64,000 nt of DNA from NCBI GenBank assembly GCA_016182605.1, contig JACPGE010000016.1:1-64000 (forward strand), written 5' to 3'. Origin of the DNA: Candidatus Hydrogenedentota bacterium. GTDB lineage: Bacteria; Hydrogenedentota; Hydrogenedentia; Hydrogenedentales; JAEUWI01. The notes beneath the pieces were generated by a model that made no database searches, was not told the origin of the DNA, and was given only the letters and a program-made list of their open reading frames with translations. Both the position numbers and the translations under genes were made by a program. Below are positions 16,782-26,381 of the stretch, in pieces (the stretch's first letter is position 1; each line of letters starts with the position of its first letter).

Positions 16782-18239
16782 ATGGCACGAGAAGACAGTC
16801 GAACGAGGGATGCCGCCGTAGAGCCAACAGATCCGATCGCAGAAGTGGTAGTTTCGAATGTCAGCGGCACGAATGCTACAACCCAGGAAACTACTCCGCC
16901 AGTTGCGAACTTGCCGGATGTGAACCGGCGCGCCATCACTATCATATTGGGCGCAGGCGCGTCGACTGGCGGTGGTTTCAGGACCTTTCTCTCCTTTCCA
17001 CACCTGTTCTGGCCCACTTCGAGCGAGCCTGCCAAACTGGAAGCAACCGAAAAGGAGCGTGCGCTACTGAGGTTTATCATGACGGGGCTTAAGCGGAAGA
17101 AGCGCCCTCTCACGACGGACCAGTTTCTCTGGGTATTGGATGAGTACCACCGCGTGCTCAAGGGCATATTCTCCGACGAGGCCCTTCGAATCCGGTTTTC
17201 CGACTCACTGCTCCTGTGGTCCCGAATTCGCGAACTTAACGCAGTAGTCCAGGGTGTGCTGCGTAGGGTGTGTACCCTGACCGTGAGCCACTACAGTGCG
17301 CCGCCTTCCAAGCATTACGTGGACGCGGCTCGAGAGTTCTATGAGAAGCTTCTGAGAGAAAACCATGACGGCATTGATGTTTTTACAACGAATTACGATC
17401 TTGTGCCCGAGTACCTCTTTTCGCGCAACAAATGGTTCACGAATAGATTAAACAAAGCCTGGGGATGTAAAGAAGACACAGACACAACATGGCCCGCCTT
17501 ATCCAACAGTGACCCGGGGGGGAACGAACCTTCCGATGACGGCCAGGGAACAGGCTGGCCCACCTTTTACAACGGATTTGCTGACTTCGACAGTCTGGAA
17601 CTTGCCGGCGATGACTCTCCAGATAATGTATTGGAGGAAGGCCCCTCGGTCAAGGGATCTGACGATAATGAGTGGAGCGAAATAAACTATTCGCAGACCA
17701 CTGCGCCGCGCGCCATCCGCCTCTACCGTTTGCATGGCTGCGTCGCATGGTACTACCGCGAACAACTGGAAAATGCCCCCGTCTACTTCAACAGTGATGG
17801 CATCACTTCAATCGGAAGCTACTACAATAAACTGTGCGTCATGTACCCCGGACGAGAACAAAATGTGGGCTGTAGACCTCACAACCTCGCCTTTCGCCAG
17901 CTCTACCATGCAGCATTCACCTCCAACTTCCTCATTTTTATCGGCTTCGCATTTCGGGATGCCGACGTTGTTGCCGCCGTGTTTAACGCAGTCTACTGCA
18001 GAATGCTCCTTCCCGGCAGTACCGGGAAGAACAAGATGCATATTTTGATCTATGACCCATTTCTGGATCAGAATATTTTCGAGCGGCGCATAAAGCAGCT
18101 CGAACGATCTATTGCCGTCCCCTTGGCGGAAGTCTGCAAACAAATGACGATCCACGTTATTCGCTTCCCCTTTCCATCACCGGAAGGCTGCGAGCAGCTT
18201 TTGCACGTCCTGACGAAAATGGGCAAACAAGCTCACTGA
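16782..18239 (+). CDS. SIR2-domain protein (predicted NAD-consuming effector)
   Basis: 485 residues. After a ~45-residue low-complexity N-terminus, the SIR2-like fold shows its landmark motifs in order: IILGAGASTGG (57-61, NAD loop), DVFTTNYD (202-206), RLYRLHGC with the candidate catalytic His 318, and FIGFAFRDAD (387-393, usual IG-S/F-F-R-D). This arrangement is typical of the SIR2-like NADase/hydrolase domains in bacterial anti-phage systems, not of histone-type deacetylases (no Zn-finger). Start at 16782 is preceded by GAGG. It ends 13 bases before the next gene's preferred start, so the two form an operon. The DNA is AT-richer than its neighbours, indicating a mobile block. Confidence 0.82.
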   Translation: MAREDSRTRDAAVEPTDPIAEVVVSNVSGTNATTQETTPPVANLPDVNRRAITIILGAGASTGGGFRTFLSFPHLFWPTSSEPAKLEATEKERALLRFIMTGLKRKKRPLTTDQFLWVLDEYHRVLKGIFSDEALRIRFSDSLLLWSRIRELNAVVQGVLRRVCTLTVSHYSAPPSKHYVDAAREFYEKLLRENHDGIDVFTTNYDLVPEYLFSRNKWFTNRLNKAWGCKEDTDTTWPALSNSDPGGNEPSDDGQGTGWPTFYNGFADFDSLELAGDDSPDNVLEEGPSVKGSDDNEWSEINYSQTTAPRAIRLYRLHGCVAWYYREQLENAPVYFNSDGITSIGSYYNKLCVMYPGREQNVGCRPHNLAFRQLYHAAFTSNFLIFIGFAFRDADVVAAVFNAVYCRMLLPGSTGKNKMHILIYDPFLDQNIFERRIKQLERSIAVPLAEVCKQMTIHVIRFPFPSPEGCEQLLHVLTKMGKQAH

Positions 18240-18252
18240 AGGAATGTCATTT

Positions 18253-19353
18253 ATGCCTCATTCCGACGAAAGACAAAACACCGGCTTCTTCGAGAGCAGA
18301 ATTCACCGGCGGGTTTTCACCAAGTATGCTGTCGCCTTGAGGGCCGCTGCGTTGCTGCGGGAGGGCGACGCCATTCTCATCGACGCCGGCACATCACTTA
18401 CCCCAATTGCCAAGATTATTGGGCGTATCGCCGATCAACCAGAACAGAAATGGACGCACTACACTATCATGACGCATAATAATGCCGCTTTCGATCCCCT
18501 CTCTAACGCTCCCCCAAATGCGCGGCTCAATGTTTTTCAAACCGGGGGCCGCTATGATCGCGACTTGAATGCTTCGTTTGGCCATCAGGCTGAAATGGCT
18601 TATTTGCAATATCATCCTCGGTGGGTGTTCATAGGACAAAACGGCATCGAAGCTGATCTCGGCCTCTTCTGTCATGGAAACACGGAAGAACTCGCGCTGA
18701 AACGGGAAATCTTTGCCATGCCAGCTTGGGGACGCGTTATCGTAGCCGATTTCACCAAGATCGGCAGCCCCGGCGGTCTGGTCTTCGGCGCTTCGGAGAA
18801 TCTTACGACGAATGTGAACGTGTGCGTCATCGTAACTGACGATCCACACGACGGCCAGTTTCGCCCACCCGAATCACAAAGCACATCGTACACCTCCGGG
18901 CGCAGTCCAAGAACTGCTTCGGAGAACTTCGAAAACCAGGTGCAACTGCTCAAGGAAACGTATGAATCTTGTGTCCTGGCGGTGCATTTTCGCGTTCACA
19001 ATCTCACGAAGAAGGAAAACGGCGGGAACACCAGTGAAATTAAATATGAGGATGCGGGTTATGTCGATCCTAAATCATCAGAGATCCTCCGGCTCAATTG
19101 CCAAAGAGTGGAAGGCTGTTATCGAATACACCTGACGAAGGATGATACGACAAACAAGGCTCCGTTTAAGCCCGAGTTCGATATTGCCACTTCGCTTGCC
19201 TATGTAGACTTGGAAGTCAAGAATGATGAAAGCATTGAAGTATTGCAGGTGGAACTCTTCTGGGACGACGACGGAGTGCCAAAACTTCAGCGAGAAGCCG
19301 GAATCCCCGGGCTCAACGGCCACGAGAATCCATACGGGTTTGCGGGCTGCTGA
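18253..19353 (+). CDS. DeoR-sensor-like (ISOCOT fold) protein lacking a DNA-binding domain, partner of the SIR2 protein
   Basis: 366 residues. From residue ~23 to ~185 the sequence follows the ligand-binding (C-terminal) half of DeoR regulators: GDAILIDAGTSLTPIA, IMTHNNAAF, LNVFQTGGRYDRDLNASFG, WVFIGQNGIEADLG, GNTEELALKREIF and WGRVIVADFTKIG. In DeoR these loops bind phosphosugars. The winged-helix that always precedes this fold in DeoR is missing: only ~22 residues precede the domain. The remaining ~180 residues are a beta-rich extension I do not recognise. Start: the ATG at 18253 has GAAGGA nine bases upstream, better than ATG 18244 which overlaps that site. It begins 13 bases after the SIR2 stop. 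Inferred role: a small-molecule sensor that controls the SIR2 effector. Confidence 0.7.
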   Translation: MPHSDERQNTGFFESRIHRRVFTKYAVALRAAALLREGDAILIDAGTSLTPIAKIIGRIADQPEQKWTHYTIMTHNNAAFDPLSNAPPNARLNVFQTGGRYDRDLNASFGHQAEMAYLQYHPRWVFIGQNGIEADLGLFCHGNTEELALKREIFAMPAWGRVIVADFTKIGSPGGLVFGASENLTTNVNVCVIVTDDPHDGQFRPPESQSTSYTSGRSPRTASENFENQVQLLKETYESCVLAVHFRVHNLTKKENGGNTSEIKYEDAGYVDPKSSEILRLNCQRVEGCYRIHLTKDDTTNKAPFKPEFDIATSLAYVDLEVKNDESIEVLQVELFWDDDGVPKLQREAGIPGLNGHENPYGFAGC

Positions 19354-19434
19354 TCAACTTGAGCACAAAACCATCTCGTTGTCGATCACCAGTGTGACTG
19401 TATCTTCTTTGTCCAATCTACTGCCCGTCCCCAA

Positions 19435-20301
19435 TCATTTGACCCCCAGTAACGCCTCCGCTTCTGCGCGATGCGCCGCCAGCCCCGCGTTCACCACGTC
19501 TTTCCGCTCCCGCTGCGCCACCTCCAGCAGGGCCGCGCGCAGATCGCGCCTCATCGATTCCCCGTCCCCCAGCGCCTTCCAGATCCGCGCGCGCCGGATC
19601 AGCCACCGCGCCTGAAACCGCGACCCCGCCAACCCCTGCTCCACCCGCGCCATCGCCTCCTCGTGCGCACCCCCCGCAATCAGCGCATCGGTCAACTCGT
19701 CCTCCAGCACCACGCTCGAATTCCGCGTGATCGCCGCGCGCAATGCCGCAAGACGGCGCACGCCTTCTCCCGATGCCGCCAGGAGCCGGCTCTCCGCCAG
19801 AAACCAGTCCACCTCGGGACGCGCCGTCGCCAACGCCTTCTCCACGCTCTCCAATGCGCCGGCCCGGTCCCCCGCTTGCTCCTGCACACGCGAAAGCGTC
19901 ATCCAGGCGCCACCGGAATACGGCGTCCCCGCCGCCAGCGCCACGGCCTCACGCCCAAGCGCGAGCGCCGTCGCGCCCTGTCCCTGCATGCCGTACAACT
20001 CCGCCGACAGCAACAGGGCCGGTACGTTCCCGGGCTCCAGTCCCAGGGCGCGATCCGCATCCGCCAGCGCCGCGCCGTAGTCCCGCAACTGCCGGTACTC
20101 TTCGGCACGGCGCACGAGCAACGCAACGCTCTCCCCGTCCCGCGCAATCGATTCCGTCAGCGCCCCTATCACCACGGACGGACCCGGATGGGCCGCCGCG
20201 GACACTCCCACGAACAACAGCGCCGCGAACGCCACGCCGCATACGCCTCTGCGCAACGCCACAGTGGGCTCAGCGGAACGGACTGTCACCGGGGCAGCCA
20301 T
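19435..20301 (-). CDS. Secreted tetratricopeptide-repeat protein
   Basis: 288 residues from ATG 20301, immediately after the phosphatase stop (1-base gap), so co-transcribed with it. A Sec signal (CGVAFAALLFVGVSAAAHPG) is followed by about five TPR-like helical pairs, e.g. RAEEYRQLRDYGAALADADR, LGLEPGNVPALLLSAELY and WLIRRARIWKALGDGESMRR. Such proteins mediate protein contacts; here it is probably a periplasmic scaffold. No catalytic residues. A longer frame to 20370 would overlap the upstream gene and lacks a signal at its start. Confidence 0.75.
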   Translation of the reverse strand: MAAPVTVRSAEPTVALRRGVCGVAFAALLFVGVSAAAHPGPSVVIGALTESIARDGESVALLVRRAEEYRQLRDYGAALADADRALGLEPGNVPALLLSAELYGMQGQGATALALGREAVALAAGTPYSGGAWMTLSRVQEQAGDRAGALESVEKALATARPEVDWFLAESRLLAASGEGVRRLAALRAAITRNSSVVLEDELTDALIAGGAHEEAMARVEQGLAGSRFQARWLIRRARIWKALGDGESMRRDLRAALLEVAQRERKDVVNAGLAAHRAEAEALLGVK

Positions 20302-20302
20302 C

Positions 20303-22366
20303 CTATTTCTCAATATCGAAGGCGCCCAGTTGGAGGTGCGCACCGGGCTCGATGCGGAACCCGAATTCACCCGCGCTCAGCGGCGCTTCATCCTTGTACA
20401 CCAACGCCGCTCCCGGAGCCTGGGCCGCAAAAGTTCCCTGGTCCATACGCGCCTCCAATGCCACCCGCTCACCGCGCTTCAGTTCCGCCGTCACCTCGCG
20501 CAGCACCTGCGGCTCGCCCCCGGCATACTTGATCAGGCGCAGCTTCTGCCCCGCCACATCCGCCTGGAGGTAGTAAAAATGCTTCGTATCCTGGTAACAC
20601 AGCAGCATCCCGGCCTGGCCCGCGCCGTTCTCTCCAAAATAGACATTCATCTTCGCTTCGAAGGCGGCCGACTTGAAGGGCTCATACACCGCCACGACCG
20701 GCGCGGCCGCCTTTGTCGCATCCACTTGCGCCAGCTTCACCTTAGGCGCATTCGGCGCGGACGGGTAGCTCCACGCCACCGCGTCCAGCTCGGATTCCAG
20801 CTCGAAGGCAACAGGCGAGTCCCCATCCTCGTCCTTGGCAAAGTCGATGGAAAATTCGGAGAGAAGCCCTGGATCATGCACCGGCTGCCACGGCTGCGCC
20901 ACCCGCTCCACCGTGACCGTGCCCGACTTCTCCACCCGGAACAGATCGCGCGTGGCGCCCTCCTTGTCGATCATCGTGCCGGTGATCTGCGCTCCGTCGA
21001 TGTCCAGCACCACCGAACCATGATCCAGAATGATCTCCCGCATCACCGGCATGGTTCCCTGACGCCCCAGACTCGCGCCGCCGTGCCCGGCAACCACCTG
21101 CACCGTGCCCTCGTGCGGATGCAGCCCCGCACTCTTGCGATAGGGCCCATCGCCCTCCGGATTGCCATCGCCATCATCCAGAATCACGCCCTCGGCCGTC
21201 GTCGGCGTCACATACGCGCCATCCATCAACATACTGCGCTCATAAATATGCGAATGCCCCGTCAGCACCACGTCCACGCCTCCCTCTTCGAGTATGGGCA
21301 TGATGTGCTCGCGCATCTCGATCAACTGGCCCTCCCGGTCGCTGTCGTGCGACCCCTTCGTGTAGGGCGGATGGTGCCAGAACGCAATCAGAATCTCCGC
21401 CTTCACCTGCTCCAGATCCGCCTGAAGCCAGCGGTACATCGCCCCGCCCGGCGTCCGATCCAGATCGTGGGAATCGAGGCAGATGAAGTGCACGTGGCCA
21501 ATGTCGAACGCGTAGTACGCCTCCGTTCCCGAGGCCACGCCGCCGCCCTCGCCCTTCGCCGGCACCACATAGGCGTCGTAGTACGGCCCAAAGCCCGTCT
21601 GGCCGCGCGAAGTGTGCCCCTCATGGTTGCCCATGCTTGGCCAGCACACCGTGTTGCGCAGGGTCTCGTCGTAGATCTCAAAGAAATTCCGCTGGAACTG
21701 AAAGTCGGTGCCATCGCCATAGGCCATGTCGCCCACATGAATGTACTGATCCAGGGGACGCTTCGTCTTCTTCGTGAAGTCCTGCATCGCCGTGTGAACC
21801 CGCTTCTGCGCCACGCCGCCCGTGCCCGAATCCCCCACCACCCAGATGCGCATCGGCGCGGCCGGACCCACCGGCGGCAGGGTCTTGAAATAATAGGACT
21901 CATGATTGCCGGCCAGCATCGTGCCGCCATCGAAGACGGCGTAGTAGTACTGCGTTGCCGGGCTGAGGCCCGTGATCCGCGCCTCGTACTGCCACGTGTC
22001 CGCGGGCGTGGAGGGATCCCGGTCCTTCCCGTCCTTCTCGCGTTCCGCACGGTCCTCTGCCGGCTCGGCGTAGAGCTTCGGCAACGCATCCGCGCCCGCA
22101 ACATCCACCGAAACCCGCGTCACGATCTGTTCCGCCGCGGCCTCCTGTGTGAGGGCGTCCGCCGCCGCGCCAAAGCGGACGGACGGCTGTGCAGGACCCG
22201 TCGTGCGCCACACAACGACCACGGAATCCGAAGTCGCCTGTTGAATATAGGGCCCGCGCTGAAGCGTGCCCGCGCCTGCAAGCGCAGAACCGAGCAGCAC
22301 GAAGGCTGCAAGCAAAAGCATCCGCAGGGGCGGATGGAAATTGGCGAGAACAGGGCGTAGTGACAT
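20303..22366 (-). CDS. Secreted purple-acid-phosphatase-type metallophosphatase
   Basis: 687 residues. Sec signal (MLLLAAFVLLGSALAGAGT) then an N-terminal Fn3-like domain (VVVVWRTTGPAQPSVRFG .. YEARITGLSPATQYYYAVF) as in purple acid phosphatases, followed by the di-metal core: GDSGTGG, GDMAYGDG, GNHEGH, FWHHPP and TGHSHIYERS. The last ~200 residues look like a jelly-roll/LamG-type carbohydrate or lipid binding module (FEAKMNVYFGENGAGQAG). Substrate unknown; likely phosphate release from organic phosphates outside the cell. Start at 22366 is supported by GAGGAAACG nine bases upstream. The TPR gene follows after 1 base. Confidence 0.85.
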   Translation of the reverse strand: MSLRPVLANFHPPLRMLLLAAFVLLGSALAGAGTLQRGPYIQQATSDSVVVVWRTTGPAQPSVRFGAAADALTQEAAAEQIVTRVSVDVAGADALPKLYAEPAEDRAEREKDGKDRDPSTPADTWQYEARITGLSPATQYYYAVFDGGTMLAGNHESYYFKTLPPVGPAAPMRIWVVGDSGTGGVAQKRVHTAMQDFTKKTKRPLDQYIHVGDMAYGDGTDFQFQRNFFEIYDETLRNTVCWPSMGNHEGHTSRGQTGFGPYYDAYVVPAKGEGGGVASGTEAYYAFDIGHVHFICLDSHDLDRTPGGAMYRWLQADLEQVKAEILIAFWHHPPYTKGSHDSDREGQLIEMREHIMPILEEGGVDVVLTGHSHIYERSMLMDGAYVTPTTAEGVILDDGDGNPEGDGPYRKSAGLHPHEGTVQVVAGHGGASLGRQGTMPVMREIILDHGSVVLDIDGAQITGTMIDKEGATRDLFRVEKSGTVTVERVAQPWQPVHDPGLLSEFSIDFAKDEDGDSPVAFELESELDAVAWSYPSAPNAPKVKLAQVDATKAAAPVVAVYEPFKSAAFEAKMNVYFGENGAGQAGMLLCYQDTKHFYYLQADVAGQKLRLIKYAGGEPQVLREVTAELKRGERVALEARMDQGTFAAQAPGAALVYKDEAPLSAGEFGFRIEPGAHLQLGAFDIEK

Positions 22367-22634
22367 GATACGTTTCCTCTGAGGTGCACTTCTGGGCGGA
22401 ATGCCCGGATCGAGTGGAGTAGCCCGCGCGGCCGATTCGACAGCACTATAGCCGCTGTACTTTAGCAAATTGTTAAGCCTGCATTCGCGCTTCGAAATGA
22501 AGCGCCCGCCGGAACATACGCGCTTAGACTCCCACACTACCCCTCCGGTTCCAAGGTTGAATTATTCCGCACTTGAGACCATCATAAGCTGTTCCTGGCT
22601 ATGCATGGGCCCAGCGCCCGGGGAGTATCTTGAC

Positions 22635-25349
22635 ATGGCGAAACGTTATACCTGTAAAGCACATTTGATCCTGTTCGGGCTTTGCGCGCTCGTGAACACT
22701 GCCGCAAGCACCGCACCCCTCACCCTCCACGTCGCCCCCAACGGTGTGGACACCGCCACCGGTGCCTCCGCGGACGACGCCCTGGCCACACTCACAGGCG
22801 CACGCGACCGCCTGCGCACCCTGCGCCCGGAGGGAAAACTCGACGAAGGCGCCATAGTCCAGATCGCCGCAGGCGCCTACGCCCTCACCGCGCCCGTGGA
22901 ATTTACCCCCGCCGATTCCGGCACCGAAGACGCCCCCATCCTCTTCCGCGGCGCAGGCACCGGCCAGACGATTTTCTCCGGCGGCCGCGCCATCACCGGT
23001 TGGAAACAGGAAGGAAAACTCTGGGTCGCCGATCTGCCCGATGTGAAATCCGGTGCGTGGCACTTCAGCGCCCTCTGGATTAACGGCGATCGCCGCCAGC
23101 CTGCCCGCACCCCCAACGCCACCCACCCCTGGGGCGACGAACCCACCGACGACGACTTCCTCCGTACCGTCGGCCCCGTGAAGGAGAAAAATCCCCAGAC
23201 CGGCGAGGAAGTCTCCAGTTCCCTCAAGTTTCAATACCGCGAGGGCGATCTTCCGCCCTTCGATCGCCTCGACGGCGCCCACCTCGTCATCTTCCACTCC
23301 TGGGAAAGCTCCCTCATGCCGGTGAAATCCATCGACACTGCCGGCAAGATCGTCGAGTTCACCGGCCCCGCGCGCTGGCCCTACTGTCAATGGCAGGCCG
23401 ATCAGCGCTACTACATCGAACACTACTTCGACGGCCTCGATCGGCCCGGCGAATGGTACCTCAACAAGAACGAGGGCAAGCTCTACTACATGCCCCTGCC
23501 CGGGGAACGCCCCGAAAGCATCACCGCCATCGCACCCGGCGCCACCAACCTCCTCGTCCTCGCGGGCGATCCCGCGAACGGCGCCTTCGTCGATCACCTC
23601 GCCTTCGAAGATCTCACCCTCGCCCACACCGAATACGGCATCGCCCCCGAGGGACACAGCGACTCCCAGGCCGCATTCAAGGTCGATGCCGCCGTCATGG
23701 CCACCGGCGCACGGCACTGCCGCTTCGAACGCTGCGACATCAAACACCTCGGCAACTACGGCGTCTGGTTCCGCAGCGGCTCCCAGCACAATGCGCTCCG
23801 TCAGTGCGAACTTTACGATCTCGGCGCGGGCGGCGTCCGCATTGGCGAAGACGCCAGCCCGGCGACAGAAAACGAGGCCGCGGACCACAACACGGTCGAC
23901 AACTGCTACCTCCACGAGGGTGGGCGCATCTTCCGCTCCGCCGTGGGCGTCTTCATCGCGCGCAGCTCCCACAACAAAATCACCCACAACGAAATCGCCG
24001 ACTTCCGCTACACCGGCGTCTCCGTCGGCTGGAGCTGGGGCTATGACCCAAGTTCCGCGAACCACAACATCATCGCGGACAACCACATCCACCACATCGG
24101 CCGCGGACAGTTGAACGACATGGGCGGCATCTACTGCCTGGGCGTTTCCCCCGGCACCGAACTCACCGGCAACGTCATTCACACCGTCCTCTCGCACCCG
24201 CGCCTCTACGGCGGCTGGGGCCTCTACACCGACGAGGGCAGCAGCGGTATCCTTCTCAAGAACAACCTCGTCTACCACACCCGCACCGGCGCCTTTCACC
24301 AGCACTACGGCGAGGACAACCGTGTCGAGAACAACATCTTCGCCTTCTCCATCGAGCAACAGTTGCAGCGCTCCCGGGAAGAAGACCACAACTCCTTCTT
24401 CTTCGAACGCAACCTCGTCTACTACAACAACGGCTGGCTCCTCGGAAGCACCTGGAAAAACAACAACTGGAAGATGGACTACAACTGCTATTGGGACACC
24501 TCCGGCGCCATACCCGACTTCCGCGGCGGCTCCTTCGCCGACTGGCAGGCCGCCGGCTTCGACACCCACGGCGCCATCGCCGATCCCGGCTTCGTAGACG
24601 CGGAACACGGCGACTTCCGCCTTAAACCCGATTCCCCCGCCCTCGCCCTGGGCTTCGTCCCCTTCGATTTCTCCAAGGCCGGCCTCTACGGCGACCCCGC
24701 GTGGGTCAAACGCACCGAGGCCTTCGCGCATGAACCCTTCACAGCACCGCCCATGCCGAAACCCGAAGCCATTGCCGATGGCTTCGAGCAAGAGCCGGAC
24801 TCCCCGGCCCAGGGCGCAAACACCCTCGGCGAAACGGACGCCGCCCGCATTCGCACCACCGAAGGCATCGCGCGCACCGGCAAGAGCGCCCTGCGCTTCG
24901 CCGACGCCGCGGGCCTGTCCTCCGCCTTCAATCCGCACCTCGTCTACGCGCCGCGCTGCAATGCAGGCGCCGCCACCGCAAAATTCAGCGTCTACCTGGA
25001 GCCCGGCGCCACCTTCTACCACGAATGGCGCGACGCCGCCTCTCCCTACCGCGTGGGGCCCTCGCTCTGGTTCCATCCCGATGGGCGCCTCGTCGCCAAC
25101 GGAAAGGAGATCGCCACCCTCCCCTTCAAGGAATGGGTCGATCTCACCATCGCCTGCCCCCTCGGCAAGGCCGCCAACGGCGCCTACAGCCTCACCCTTG
25201 GCGGCGGCAAACCCATCGAAGGGCTGCCCTGCGGCTCGCCCGATTTCTACCGGCTCGATTGGTTTGGCTTTGTCTCCAATACCGACGGCCCATCCACGGT
25301 CTATGTCGATGATCTGGCCCTCGGTACGGACAGGGCGATCGCTCCATGA
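22635..25349 (+). CDS. Secreted right-handed parallel beta-helix protein with C-terminal LamG-like domain
   Basis: 904 residues; start at 22635 gives a Sec signal (LILFGLCALVNTAASTAPL). The first ~600 residues are a pectate-lyase-like beta helix: PILFRGAGTGQTIFSGG at the N-cap, then long ladders such as YGVWFRSGSQHNALRQ, HNKITHNEIADFRYTGVSVG and NDMGGIYCLGVSPGTELTG. The C-terminal ~160 residues form a concanavalin-type module (FHPDGRLVANGKEI). It fits extracellular polysaccharide lyases/hydrolases of the DUF1565/PbH1 type; catalytic residues cannot be named. It stands alone upstream of the MoxR operon (80-bp gap). Confidence 0.75.
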   Translation: MAKRYTCKAHLILFGLCALVNTAASTAPLTLHVAPNGVDTATGASADDALATLTGARDRLRTLRPEGKLDEGAIVQIAAGAYALTAPVEFTPADSGTEDAPILFRGAGTGQTIFSGGRAITGWKQEGKLWVADLPDVKSGAWHFSALWINGDRRQPARTPNATHPWGDEPTDDDFLRTVGPVKEKNPQTGEEVSSSLKFQYREGDLPPFDRLDGAHLVIFHSWESSLMPVKSIDTAGKIVEFTGPARWPYCQWQADQRYYIEHYFDGLDRPGEWYLNKNEGKLYYMPLPGERPESITAIAPGATNLLVLAGDPANGAFVDHLAFEDLTLAHTEYGIAPEGHSDSQAAFKVDAAVMATGARHCRFERCDIKHLGNYGVWFRSGSQHNALRQCELYDLGAGGVRIGEDASPATENEAADHNTVDNCYLHEGGRIFRSAVGVFIARSSHNKITHNEIADFRYTGVSVGWSWGYDPSSANHNIIADNHIHHIGRGQLNDMGGIYCLGVSPGTELTGNVIHTVLSHPRLYGGWGLYTDEGSSGILLKNNLVYHTRTGAFHQHYGEDNRVENNIFAFSIEQQLQRSREEDHNSFFFERNLVYYNNGWLLGSTWKNNNWKMDYNCYWDTSGAIPDFRGGSFADWQAAGFDTHGAIADPGFVDAEHGDFRLKPDSPALALGFVPFDFSKAGLYGDPAWVKRTEAFAHEPFTAPPMPKPEAIADGFEQEPDSPAQGANTLGETDAARIRTTEGIARTGKSALRFADAAGLSSAFNPHLVYAPRCNAGAATAKFSVYLEPGATFYHEWRDAASPYRVGPSLWFHPDGRLVANGKEIATLPFKEWVDLTIACPLGKAANGAYSLTLGGGKPIEGLPCGSPDFYRLDWFGFVSNTDGPSTVYVDDLALGTDRAIAP

Positions 25350-25430
25350 ATCGGCTCCCAAGTTGGGCTCCTGCAACCCGGACTGTGTTATCGTATGCAC
25401 AGAACCCACACTCCAAGGGAACGCACATCC

Positions 25431-26381
25431 ATGGCGATTGCTGAAACGGCCAGTATCCAGTCCAAGATCCAGTTGTTGCACGACAACCTCTGTTCCGTAA
25501 TTCAGGGAAAAGCGGAACAACTCGACCTCCTCGTCATCGCGCTTGCCGCGGGCGGCTCCGTGCTCATGGAAGACGTGCCCGGCGTCGGCAAAACCACCCT
25601 CGCCAAAGCCATGGCCAAATCGATCGACGCCATCTACAACCGCATCCAGTTCACCCCCGATCTTCTCCCCGCGGATATCCTCGGCACTTCCATCTACAAT
25701 CCCGCCGATGGCAGCTTCCGCTTTAACCGCGGCCCCGTCTTCTGCAATATCCTGCTCGCCGACGAGATCAACCGTGCCTCGCCGCGCACCCAGGCGGCGC
25801 TGCTGGAATCCATGAGTGAGTATCAGGCTACCATCGAAGGCACCCTCTACCCGCTTCCAAAACCCTTCCTCGTGCTTGCCACCCAGAATCCCATGGAATA
25901 CCACGGCACCTATCCGCTCCCCGAGGCCCAGCTAGACCGTTTCATGCTCATGTTGAATCTCGGCTATCCCAGCCGTGAAGTCACCAAGCAGATCCTCTTT
26001 TCCCGGCAGGAATCCGATCCCCTCGACGCCCTCACCCCCGTCATGTGTGCGGAGACCGTGCTGAACCTGCAGCAGGCTGTGCGCCACGTCTCCGTCGAAG
26101 ACAGTATTGCCGGCTACATCGCCGAGATCGTGGAGTCCACGCGCAACCACCATCAAATCAAACTTGGCGTCAGCCCGCGCGGCGCCCTGATGCTCTTCCA
26201 CGCTGCCCAGGCCTCCGCCTTGCAGCAGGGCCGTGATTTTGTTCTGCCGGACGATGTCCAGCGCCTCGCCCCCGCCGTCCTCGCGCACCGGCTCATACTC
26301 ACGTCGAAAGCGAAATACAGCGGCGTGACGAAAGTCGAACTGATCAAACACGTGCTCGATAAAACCGACGTGCCCATCTGA
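25431..26381 (+). CDS. MoxR-family AAA+ ATPase
   Basis: 316 residues. Walker A EDVPGVGKTTLAKAMAK, Walker B LLADEINRASPRTQAALLE, sensor/arginine region LDRFMLMLNLGYPS, and the MoxR-type C-terminal lid. MoxR proteins are chaperone-like ATPases that act with von Willebrand/DUF58 partners. Start at 25431 has AAGGGA upstream; the frame extends further but those residues are non-coding. The stop overlaps the DUF58 start (TGATG), so the three-gene MoxR/DUF58/transglutaminase set is an operon; this layout occurs in many bacteria. Confidence 0.9.
   Translation: MAIAETASIQSKIQLLHDNLCSVIQGKAEQLDLLVIALAAGGSVLMEDVPGVGKTTLAKAMAKSIDAIYNRIQFTPDLLPADILGTSIYNPADGSFRFNRGPVFCNILLADEINRASPRTQAALLESMSEYQATIEGTLYPLPKPFLVLATQNPMEYHGTYPLPEAQLDRFMLMLNLGYPSREVTKQILFSRQESDPLDALTPVMCAETVLNLQQAVRHVSVEDSIAGYIAEIVESTRNHHQIKLGVSPRGALMLFHAAQASALQQGRDFVLPDDVQRLAPAVLAHRLILTSKAKYSGVTKVELIKHVLDKTDVPI

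Noticed and set aside
16546-16821. 91-codon plus-strand frame upstream of the SIR2 gene
   Set aside because: Overlaps the SIR2 start, no ribosome site and no recognisable domain; the AT-rich stretch looks like control DNA.
20264-22360. Plus-strand frame of 698 codons opposite the phosphatase
   Set aside because: Arg/His-rich antisense translation of a clear metallophosphatase gene with intact motifs on the minus strand.
22599-25904. Minus-strand frame of 1101 codons over the beta-helix and MoxR genes
   Set aside because: Spans two well-supported plus-strand genes; low-complexity (Gly/Val/Glu) antisense frame typical of GC-rich DNA.
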